NCBI GenBank assembly: GCA_027451605.1
Contig: DAIDJA010000018.1
Span: 1-12,592 of the forward strand
Origin: Acidimicrobiales bacterium
GTDB taxonomy: Bacteria > Actinomycetota > Acidimicrobiia > Acidimicrobiales > JABEUL01
DNA length: 12,592 bases
Direction: 5' to 3'
Numbering within the stretch: position 1 is the first letter of the stretch; each line of letters starts with the position of its first letter. The translations under genes were made by a program, and so were the position numbers. Positions 1 through 5,805 of this stretch are shown piece by piece. A model generated the notes under the pieces. It did not search any database. It was not told the origin of the DNA and was given only the letters and a program-made list of their open reading frames with translations.

Positions 1-387
1 AAGGGAATTTATTCCCTTCTTTGCGGCAATATCAAGCTCCTGTTTGGAAATATCGATTCCAATTATGTTGCCTAATTTTGTCAGGTTTCGCATCGGAAAT
101 GATCCACATCCTAGGTCAGCTATATTCAAGTTGCTAACTCGTTGGATCACTTTGTCCTTATTTTTATAATTTGAAATTACAGCTTCAGCTATCCAATCAT
201 ACGGAGTAAAGGCATTTTTTGTCGATGCGTCTACAGAAAAGCTTTCGCTTAAAATTGACTCAGTTATTCCGGCCCTTACCGAATGAAAGTTATTGAGATA
301 GGTTTTCCACATTTTCCCGTATTCAGTTGACACAAAGTCATAGACTACATTGTCGAAGTTGCTAAAGGTCTTATCGGATATTATCAC
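1..387 (-). CDS. Class I SAM-dependent methyltransferase, N-terminal part (partial)
   Basis: The minus strand holds 129 uninterrupted codons running off the left edge, so the C-terminal half is missing. The start is a GTG at 387-385, preceded by a GGAGG Shine-Dalgarno (complement of 392-396) four bases upstream. The N-terminal ~85 residues form a helical lead-in. It is followed by a glycine-rich motif I (IADLGCGSFP, about residues 89-98) and, after one strand-length, an acidic motif II (IIGIDIS), which together bind S-adenosylmethionine in Rossmann-fold methyltransferases. The acceptor is not determinable because the catalytic and substrate-binding parts lie outside the window. The gene sits downstream of the HAD phosphatase on the same strand but 216 bases away, so co-transcription is doubtful. 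Confidence 0.82.
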   Translation of the reverse strand, partial: MIISDKTFSNFDNVVYDFVSTEYGKMWKTYLNNFHSVRAGITESILSESFSVDASTKNAFTPYDWIAEAVISNYKNKDKVIQRVSNLNIADLGCGSFPMRNLTKLGNIIGIDISKQELDIAAKKGINSL

Positions 388-573
388 TTTGCCTCCGAAT
401 TAAAAAATTTAATATTGAATTACATATATTAAATCCGACAGTAATGTTTTCATTCCATTTTTTTGAGACGATATTGTCCTTGGTAATTGATGTTGAACTA
501 AATTCAATAATATGCCGGCTACTTTATATCACAGAAGGCGAAAAAACATATATATTTTTGCCAGTTGAGCGAA

Positions 574-604
574 AGCCTAACGAATAACAAACAGCTGTTA
601 GGTT
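574..604 (-). terminator. Inverted repeat at the HAD gene stop, weak terminator candidate
   Basis: CCTAAC at 576-581 pairs with GTTAGG at 597-602, and the stem extends imperfectly by a few A/T pairs into the HAD stop codon (604-606). The loop contains the palindrome AACAGCTGTT (590-599). A second AT-rich hairpin with GGC/GCC ends lies at 537-562, just downstream in the minus direction, and holds a run of T in the minus transcript. No clean stem-plus-U-tract is present, so termination is only a possibility. The rest of 388-603 shows no gene. Confidence 0.25.
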
Positions 605-1434
605 TATCCGACCTTTAAGGCTTGATCAGTGCTTTCCAGCAGTCTGCGATGCCTCCCCATTAACCACCCCAAAGCTAAAGCGCCGCTGGCAGTTATTGCC
701 GTAATCCCTGTAATGGCCACCGTGTTTCTCTTATTTAGAAAACCTCGTCGCTCAGTAAGTCTGATCGTATCGCTGAAATGCCTTAACTCCCACCCATTTT
801 CTTTTGCAGCCTTAAGCAGAGCTCTATCAGGATTTACCGCTACCGGATGTCCGACTAAATTTAGCATAGGCATATCTGTATAAGAGTCAGAGTAAGAATA
901 ACATCCCGAAAGGTCCAAGTTCTCTTCAGCCGCGAGCTCCTTAATGGCTTGGGCCTTAAAATCACCGAAACAGTATCGATCCATTTCGCCTGTATAGGTT
1001 CCGTTTTCATCCACCTGAGCCCTTGAGGCTATTACACCGTCTACTCCGATATATCTTCCCAAAGGTTTTACAATTTCCTCCGGTGATGCGGAGACGAGCC
1101 ACACTTTTCTCCCGGCAGCCTGATGATTTTCAATTTCTTCGATTGCTTCTCGATATAAAATTGGATCTACGGTAGTTGCCAATGCCTCTTCTACTATTTT
1201 CCTCACCCGGGACTGTTCCCAGCCTTTGGTGAGTTCCAAAACTGATTTTCGGATTTTTTCTAATTTTTGTTCCGAAGCCCCAAGATGCTTATAAACAAGC
1301 TGTGAGTAGAGGCTTTTAATTATCGTGGATTTTGAAATTAATCCACCTTTGTAGAACGGCTGACCGAAGGCTGCCATGGAAGCGCGTGCTATTACAGTTT
1401 TGTCTAAGTCAAAAAATGCTGCCTGATTACTCAT
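604..1434 (-). CDS. HAD-IB family phosphatase with C-terminal membrane helix (SerB/CicA-like)
   Basis: This is a haloacid dehalogenase-superfamily phosphohydrolase of subfamily IB, 276 residues. All four motifs are visible. Motif I is DLDKT at residues 9-13, where Asp9 would be the nucleophile and Asp11 the acid/base. Motif II is Ser115 in VSASPEE. Motif III is Lys160. Motif IV is SDSYTD with Asp183 and Asp187 for Mg2+. The segment between motifs I and II is the all-helical C1-type cap. Residues ~238-259 form a hydrophobic helix followed by RHRR, so the C terminus is probably membrane-anchored with the catalytic domain cytosolic; many actinobacterial HAD-IB proteins share this layout. The substrate is unresolved: phosphoserine and phospholipid-type substrates are both known for relatives. 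There is no Shine-Dalgarno; the ATG fits the family start, and upstream in-frame sequence runs into a TAA with no good alternative start. Confidence 0.85.
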   Translation of the reverse strand: MSNQAAFFDLDKTVIARASMAAFGQPFYKGGLISKSTIIKSLYSQLVYKHLGASEQKLEKIRKSVLELTKGWEQSRVRKIVEEALATTVDPILYREAIEEIENHQAAGRKVWLVSASPEEIVKPLGRYIGVDGVIASRAQVDENGTYTGEMDRYCFGDFKAQAIKELAAEENLDLSGCYSYSDSYTDMPMLNLVGHPVAVNPDRALLKAAKENGWELRHFSDTIRLTERRGFLNKRNTVAITGITAITASGALALGWLMGRHRRLLESTDQALKVG

Positions 1435-1524
1435 AGAGTCGATTTTAAAATTCCTGATGTTACTTCTTATATTAATTTTACTTTAATAAATGAGCCATAG
1501 CCATATTTTGGTTTAAATTTAACT

Positions 1525-1560
1525 AAAAATAAAGACAAAATTGTTAGTTGAATTAACAAG
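1525..1560 (-). terminator. Probable Rho-independent terminator after the trkA pair
   Basis: On the minus strand a 6-bp A/U-rich stem (TTGTTA at 1541-1546 pairing with TAACAA at 1554-1559, plus one wobble pair) is followed at once by a T-rich stretch (complement of 1525-1540). An additional 8-bp perfect AT stem (AAATTTAG 1561-1568 with CTAAATTT 1578-1585) overlaps the stop codon of the upstream gene. The stems are thermodynamically weak, but the U-rich tail is in the right place. The rest of the 143-base gap to the HAD gene shows no gene. Confidence 0.4.
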
Positions 1561-1577
1561 AAATTTAGATTTTTAAA

Positions 1578-2249
1578 CTAAATTTTGGCTTCGCCAATCA
1601 GGATTTCCTTTAGAATCTGACGATTTTCTGATTTTAAAAGTATCAAAAGTGAATCACCCTCAAGAAGCATTGAAGAAGATCGGGGTGAGTTAATGTGAGA
1701 GTCTCTGGTAATTGCCACAATTGCCACGTCCCTGGGCAGTTCCAAATCTTCAATTGTAGACCCCAATGCGGGAGAGTCATCTGCCAAAGTGACTTCTACA
1801 AGCTCAGTTTGGCCGTTGTTGAATTGAAGAAGCTGTACGAGCGAACCAACGCTAAATGCCTCTTCCACCAGTGCAGACAGGAGATGAGGTGTGGATACGG
1901 ATACATCAACTCCCCATGTTTCGTTAAATAACCACATGTTTTCAGGGTGATTAACTCGGGCAATAACTCTTGGAACTCCAAACTCTTGTTTCGAAAGCAA
2001 ACTGATTACCAAGTTGTCTTCATCGTCTCCTGTGGCAGCAACTACCACGTCTACTTCCTGAAAGCCGGCTTTTTGTAGTAGCGATACTTCACAGGCATCA
2101 GCTTCAATCCATTCAATTGATTCGTGTTGAGGCATCTTCTTTAAAAGTTCGGGATTTTTTTCCAAAACCTTTATCTTATGACCGGTATCTACAAGGTCAA
2201 ACGCCAAAAAAGTTCCTACGTTGCCGGCTCCGCAGATGGCTACTTTCAC
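1578..2249 (-). CDS. trkA: TrkA-family potassium regulatory (RCK) protein, second of pair
   Basis: This is a cytosolic K+-transport regulatory subunit of 223 residues. The N-terminal TrkA_N/RCK Rossmann domain (~1-125) carries the dinucleotide motif GAGNVG (residues 7-12) and an acidic residue (Glu30) at the end of strand 2. It also has the conserved ATGDDEDN stretch (71-79). A TrkA_C domain (~138-215) follows. It resembles one of the two TrkA types encoded side by side in mycobacteria (CeoB/CeoC), notably across the WGVDVSVSTP region (112-121). It starts with GTG at 2249, not ATG, behind a strong AGGAGG spaced five bases away. That Shine-Dalgarno overlaps the TAG stop of the preceding gene, so the two proteins are translationally coupled and probably act as a hetero-oligomer (inference). 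No TrkH/KtrB pore gene is in the window. Confidence 0.9.
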   Translation of the reverse strand: MKVAICGAGNVGTFLAFDLVDTGHKIKVLEKNPELLKKMPQHESIEWIEADACEVSLLQKAGFQEVDVVVAATGDDEDNLVISLLSKQEFGVPRVIARVNHPENMWLFNETWGVDVSVSTPHLLSALVEEAFSVGSLVQLLQFNNGQTELVEVTLADDSPALGSTIEDLELPRDVAIVAITRDSHINSPRSSSMLLEGDSLLILLKSENRQILKEILIGEAKI

Positions 2250-2254
2250 TAATA

Positions 2255-2260
2255 CCTCCT
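2255..2260 (-). promoter_or_regulatory. Shine-Dalgarno AGGAGG overlapping a stop codon
   Basis: The minus strand reads TAGGAGG: the TAG stop of the upstream trkA gene (2261-2259) is embedded in the ribosome binding site of the downstream trkA gene, whose GTG begins five bases later at 2249. This fixes the GTG as the start and implies termination-reinitiation coupling of the two RCK proteins. Confidence 0.85.
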
Positions 2261-2921
2261 AATTAAAGTCCAGCTCAATATTAAATGTCTCATTTAATAT
2301 TTCAATCGCAGTTTCTTCAACCATAACGTAGATTACATCGCCTTCCTGCAAAATTGTATCGCTTTTGGTAACAAAAGATTGTGTTGCCCGAGTGACCCCA
2401 ACTATTTTGAATGCGCTTGCCTTTTCAATATTTGAAATGGTTTTCCCGACAAAAGTAGAAGATATTGCAATCTCATACATTCTTAATTGAGCCGTAGGAT
2501 TTGACCACTCCAGGGATTTTGATTCTTTAATTAGTTTTCTCAATACCTGGTTTGTCGTCCATGAAACCGTAGCCACAGTTGGAATCCCCAGTTTTCTATA
2601 AATTTCGGCTCTTCTGGGGTCATATATTCTTGCAACAACATTTTCAATACCGAATGTTTCTCTGGCTATACGTGCGGTTAAAATGTTTGAGTTATCGCCG
2701 CTTGTCACCGCAGCGAGGCCGAAAGCCTCCTTTGCTCCTGCTTTAATAAGATTGTCCTTGTCAAAACCAAAACCGACTAATTTTGTTCCCTTGAAATTTT
2801 CGGATAGTCTTTTGAAAGAATTAGCATTCTTATCCAAAATTGTGACCGAATGGTTCAGGGACTCAAGTTCCATCGCCAAACCGGAACCTACCCGTCCGCA
2901 CCCAACAATAACAAAATGCAT
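2259..2921 (-). CDS. trkA: TrkA-family potassium regulatory (RCK) protein, first of pair
   Basis: This is a cytosolic RCK-type K+-transport regulator of 220 residues, transcribed first in a two-gene operon. The TrkA_N Rossmann domain (~1-125) shows GCGRVG at residues 7-12 and Asp30 at the end of strand 2. SSGDNSN-like conserved sequence follows at ~74-79 (SGDNSN), then the ARIYDPRRA segment (97-105). A TrkA_C ligand domain occupies ~140-212. It belongs to a different TrkA subtype from its downstream partner, matching the mycobacterial arrangement of two non-identical TrkA genes. RCK domains bind NAD(H) or adenine nucleotides and gate K+ transport; TrkA_C domains bind c-di-AMP in some Firmicutes, which is not shown here. 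The ATG has an AGAGG 12 bases upstream and also a perfect TATAAT ending four bases upstream, so the initiation mode is uncertain. Confidence 0.9.
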   Translation of the reverse strand: MHFVIVGCGRVGSGLAMELESLNHSVTILDKNANSFKRLSENFKGTKLVGFGFDKDNLIKAGAKEAFGLAAVTSGDNSNILTARIARETFGIENVVARIYDPRRAEIYRKLGIPTVATVSWTTNQVLRKLIKESKSLEWSNPTAQLRMYEIAISSTFVGKTISNIEKASAFKIVGVTRATQSFVTKSDTILQEGDVIYVMVEETAIEILNETFNIELDFN

Positions 2922-2925
2922 TTTT

Positions 2926-2931
2926 ATTATA
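2926..2931 (-). promoter_or_regulatory. Perfect -10 box TATAAT upstream of trkA pair
   Basis: The minus strand reads TATAATAAAAATG, so the hexamer ends four bases before the ATG at 2921. If used, transcription would start at or within the start codon, giving a leaderless mRNA. The competing reading is a leadered mRNA using the AGAGG just upstream. No good -35 is seen; a CTGACG (2960-2955) is too far away. Confidence 0.3.
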
Positions 2932-3129
2932 GACCTCTGCCCTAGAATTTTCTCCGTCAGTAATTAACTTTACCAAATGTAATTCCTTTAATAGTCATTT
3001 GTCTAATTAACAGCCAAAAGATTCGATGTCGATTTTCACAGTACAGAATTTCAAAGTGTTAGATTTAATTAAGGTAATTTAAATAAAATCGCTATATTTG
3101 AACTGGTTCTTTTTAAAAAAGTTTCTCGT

Positions 3130-3141
3130 GAACATGTGTTT
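3130..3141 (+). promoter_or_regulatory. LexA (SOS) box-like sequence
   Basis: GAACATGTGTTT matches the actinobacterial/Bacillus-type LexA core GAAC-N4-GTTC at seven of eight fixed positions; the final C is T. It lies 70-81 bases before the permease ATG, slightly upstream of where a -35 for the TATAAT at 3168 would be. A single near-match in an AT-rich spacer can arise by chance. Confidence 0.2.
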
Positions 3142-3210
3142 AAGTCATTGGGGCTGTGATTTAAATTTATAATTACTTTGTTATAAATAGAGAGTTAATA
3201 CAAATAAGTT

Positions 3211-5553
3211 ATGGAAGATTCTGAAACACCAGGAGCATATATTCCCAGTGAGACCTTAGCTTACCGACTTAAAAGACTCTTTTTGGGGCAGCCGTTAGTT
3301 TCTGAAAAGCTATCGACTGAAAAATTAAATAAATCGATAGCACTGGCAATTTTGTCATCTGACGTGATGTCATCTTGTGCATATGCCACCGAACAGATTT
3401 TGATTGTTTTGATTATGGCAATTGGTGTCGGAGCATACACCCTTGTAATACCGGTAACAATAGGAATTTTGGTGGTACTTCTTGCGGTTACACTTTCGTA
3501 TTTACAGGTCATACCTTCATATCCAAAAGCCGGCGGCGCATATGTAGTGTCTCGCGACAATTTCGGAAATTCGATAGCCCAAATTGCCTCCGCTGCGCTT
3601 CTAATAGATTATACGCTTACAGTTGCTGTTTCGGTAGCATCTGGAGTAGATGCTTTGGTGTCGGCGGTACCTTCTCTCGGAAATTTTAAAGTAGAACTTT
3701 CGGTTCTTTTTGTATTGATAATTGCCTATGGAAATTTACGGGGGATTCGTGAGGCCGGAAAGGCATTTTCTTTACCCACCTTTGTCTTTATAGGAAATCT
3801 TTATCTTCTTATAGGCGTGGGCATTTATAAGTGGGTGACAGGCAGTCTTGTCGCTCAAAATATGCATCAGAACGGAGCCATTTCTATCGGCCGGGCCTCA
3901 TCCGGTCTAATGATGGGAGCTTCATTCTTTATTGTCGCACAGGCATTTGCCAATGGAGGTACCGCACTTACGGGAACTGAGGCCATATCAAACGGGGTGT
4001 CGGTATTTAAGACTCACTACAGGTTCGGCCGAAAGGTTATTGACGGTATAAACGGTCAGGTTAAAAACGCCAAAGTCACTTTGATATCCATGAGTCTGAT
4101 TTTGGGCTCTATGTTCTTTGGTATTTCACTGCTGTCGGCAAAAATTCATCCCATACCTCGAGTTTCAGAAACCCCCACGGTAGTGGCACAGATCGCCGAT
4201 GTCGTGTATGGTCACGGTACGTTTGGCCATTTCTTTTATCTTCTACTGCAATTTTCGACGATGGCAATATTGGTGTTGGCCGCAAATACAAGTTTCACAG
4301 GATTTCCGCTTTTGGCAAGTTTCGCCGCCGAAGATTCATTTTTACCAAGACAGCTGACCAAAAGAGGGCACCGACTGGTTTTTTCCAACGGCATCATGGT
4401 TCTAACGGTGGTATCGGTGGCTCTATTAATTGTGACTCGCGCACAGGTGAGTTCTTTAATAGCCCTCTATGCAATCGGAGTCTTCACGGGCTTTACTTTA
4501 GCCGGAGCCGGAATGGTGAAGCATCACTTAACCTATAAGGAAAAGGGCTATAAGCGAAAAATATTAATCAATGGCTCTTCGGCCGTGCTATGCGTGTTTG
4601 TAGATCTGATGTTTATAGTGACAAAATTTACGGAAGGCGCTTGGCTGGTCGTTGTTTTGATGCCGATAATGGTCTTTACTTTTATATATTTGCATAAGCA
4701 ATATGAGGAGGAAAATAAGGTCTTAGAACAGGATGCACAGGTTTTGTGCGAAGCCCCGGCTGCCAAAAAACACATAGTAATAGTATTGGTCGAAAGAATC
4801 GATGTAGCTACAGCCAGGGCCATACAATATGCAAGGAGTTTGAATCCCGATGAATTGAGAGCGGTTCATTTTATACTCGACCCGATGGAATCCAACGTGC
4901 TGGAAGAATCTTGGATGAAACTGGGTCTGTCTCAAATTACACTGGACTTGGTGGAATGCCCCGATAGGAGACTTGGCAGATCGGTGGTATCAATGGTAAC
5001 CGAATTAATAACCGGTAGCGACACTGAGGTGTCGGTACTTCTTCCGAGACGAGTTTATGTGGGCTCATTAAGGAGGGTGTTGCATGACAGGACTGCTGAG
5101 CGAATTTCGGCGGTGGTTTCTGTTATCCCGAATGCCTCCGCTACCGTAATACCATATCGCCTGACTAAGAAAGGCGGATCCAGAAAACTTCATGCATTTG
5201 GACATAAGGCACGATCACAGGCAGATCTTGAACTCGAACAGGAGCAGGTTAATGTGGCAAACGTACGAGGCAGTGTCAAAATTGATTCAATTGTACCACG
5301 GACTCGGGTAAAAATTGCCGGCCGCATAACATCGGTCAGGGTTCAGCCAAAGGCCGGTGTTCCCAGCCTGGAGTGCGTATTGTCTGATTTGACCGGTAAA
5401 GTTATACTTCAGTTTCAGGGAAGGCGCACGATTCCCGGGATAAATCCGGGAGTTAGGCTTGTCGCCGAAGGTACGGTAATGAAAAAAGGCTCTCAGCTAA
5501 TAATATTAAATCCGACCTATGAACTTCATTCCGAAGTTGAGAATGTCGATTGA
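3211..5553 (+). CDS. KimA-like APC-superfamily K+ transporter with USP-like and C-terminal OB-fold domains
   Basis: This 780-residue membrane protein has about 12 transmembrane helices in residues ~42-495. Signature stretches match the KimA/YdaO K+/H+ symporter family: SSDVMSSCAYATEQIL (49-64), YPKAGGAYVVSRDNFG (104-119), TGTEAISNGV (254-263), and the NTSFTGFPLLAS...LPRQL...RLVFSNGI block (359-395). A cytosolic universal-stress-protein-like domain follows (~520-650), as in relatives. After a polar linker (~651-690) comes an additional beta-rich domain (~690-775) with FQGRRTIPGINPG at 735-747 and NPTYEL at 767-772. These resemble the small OB-fold nucleic-acid-binding proteins of actinobacteria. 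The likely role is H+-coupled K+ uptake at the plasma membrane; older annotations would call it an amino acid permease. The ATG is certain because an in-frame TAA lies at 3205-3207; no usable Shine-Dalgarno is seen. It is divergent from the TrkA/RCK pair, which supports a K+ role. Confidence 0.88.
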   Translation: MEDSETPGAYIPSETLAYRLKRLFLGQPLVSEKLSTEKLNKSIALAILSSDVMSSCAYATEQILIVLIMAIGVGAYTLVIPVTIGILVVLLAVTLSYLQVIPSYPKAGGAYVVSRDNFGNSIAQIASAALLIDYTLTVAVSVASGVDALVSAVPSLGNFKVELSVLFVLIIAYGNLRGIREAGKAFSLPTFVFIGNLYLLIGVGIYKWVTGSLVAQNMHQNGAISIGRASSGLMMGASFFIVAQAFANGGTALTGTEAISNGVSVFKTHYRFGRKVIDGINGQVKNAKVTLISMSLILGSMFFGISLLSAKIHPIPRVSETPTVVAQIADVVYGHGTFGHFFYLLLQFSTMAILVLAANTSFTGFPLLASFAAEDSFLPRQLTKRGHRLVFSNGIMVLTVVSVALLIVTRAQVSSLIALYAIGVFTGFTLAGAGMVKHHLTYKEKGYKRKILINGSSAVLCVFVDLMFIVTKFTEGAWLVVVLMPIMVFTFIYLHKQYEEENKVLEQDAQVLCEAPAAKKHIVIVLVERIDVATARAIQYARSLNPDELRAVHFILDPMESNVLEESWMKLGLSQITLDLVECPDRRLGRSVVSMVTELITGSDTEVSVLLPRRVYVGSLRRVLHDRTAERISAVVSVIPNASATVIPYRLTKKGGSRKLHAFGHKARSQADLELEQEQVNVANVRGSVKIDSIVPRTRVKIAGRITSVRVQPKAGVPSLECVLSDLTGKVILQFQGRRTIPGINPGVRLVAEGTVMKKGSQLIILNPTYELHSEVENVD

Positions 5554-5805
5554 ATTAGTAATTTGTATCAACCGATGGAATCCATATTAGCCATAAGTTA
5601 CCTATGCGTCACTTAATTTGGTTTAAAATAGATATGTTCACAAATTAAAACCGGTATCCAAAGACAAAACTTGCATTATAAAGCGAGATTTATGTCGTTC
5701 CGGATTTGATTCTTGTCGCACGAAGTTGTGATTAATAAATAGTATAAGTTAAGTTTTAGCCGACTGCGTATCGGGTCGGTAATTAATAAAAGGAGCTACA
5801 ATTTA
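5554..5805 (+). promoter_or_regulatory. Intergenic leader of hppA
   Basis: This 252-base AT-rich gap probably carries the hppA promoter. A TAGTAT -10-like box lies at 5740-5745 without a well-spaced -35. An AT-rich inverted repeat (TTAATTTG 5613-5620, CAAATTAA 5641-5648) has a 20-base loop and could be a weak end signal for the permease transcript. No ORF or known riboswitch pattern is visible. Confidence 0.35.
5760..5779 (+). repeat. Small GC-rich hairpin in the hppA 5' leader
   Basis: CCGAC (5760-5764) pairs with GTCGG (5775-5779). An alternative shorter pairing uses TCGG at 5771-5774, so two mutually exclusive stems are possible. The element stands out in an AT-rich leader and lies 11 bases upstream of the hppA Shine-Dalgarno AGGAG (5791-5795). 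It could affect mRNA stability or initiation; there is no direct support for regulation. Confidence 0.25.

Larger units (their letters stand above)
2922..3210. promoter_or_regulatory. Divergent intergenic region between trkA pair and permease
   Basis: These 289 AT-rich bases separate the divergently transcribed RCK operon and the permease, so both promoters should lie here. On the minus strand a TATAAT (2931-2926) sits just before the trkA ATG. On the plus strand a TATAAT lies at 3168-3173 and a TATAAA at 3182-3187, and no convincing -35 accompanies either. A LexA-box-like sequence is at 3130-3141. I looked for the ydaO/c-di-AMP riboswitch, expected for some kimA genes, and saw none of its conserved G-rich segments. 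No small ORF with supporting signals was found. Confidence 0.6.

Noticed and set aside
629..883. Plus-strand ORF opposite the HAD gene
   Set aside because: It is antisense to conserved HAD motif IV and the C-terminal helix, has no Shine-Dalgarno and no recognisable domain.
2922..3210. Possible c-di-AMP (ydaO) riboswitch before the KimA-like gene
   Set aside because: The region is AT-rich and lacks the G-rich conserved blocks and paired helices of that class.
4882..5584. CCGATGGAATCCA repeated at 4882-4894 and 5572-5584, with GATGGAATCC again at 12371-12380
   Set aside because: Two copies are within genes in unrelated protein contexts and one is intergenic. There is no consistent position, orientation or extended similarity, so chance is most likely.
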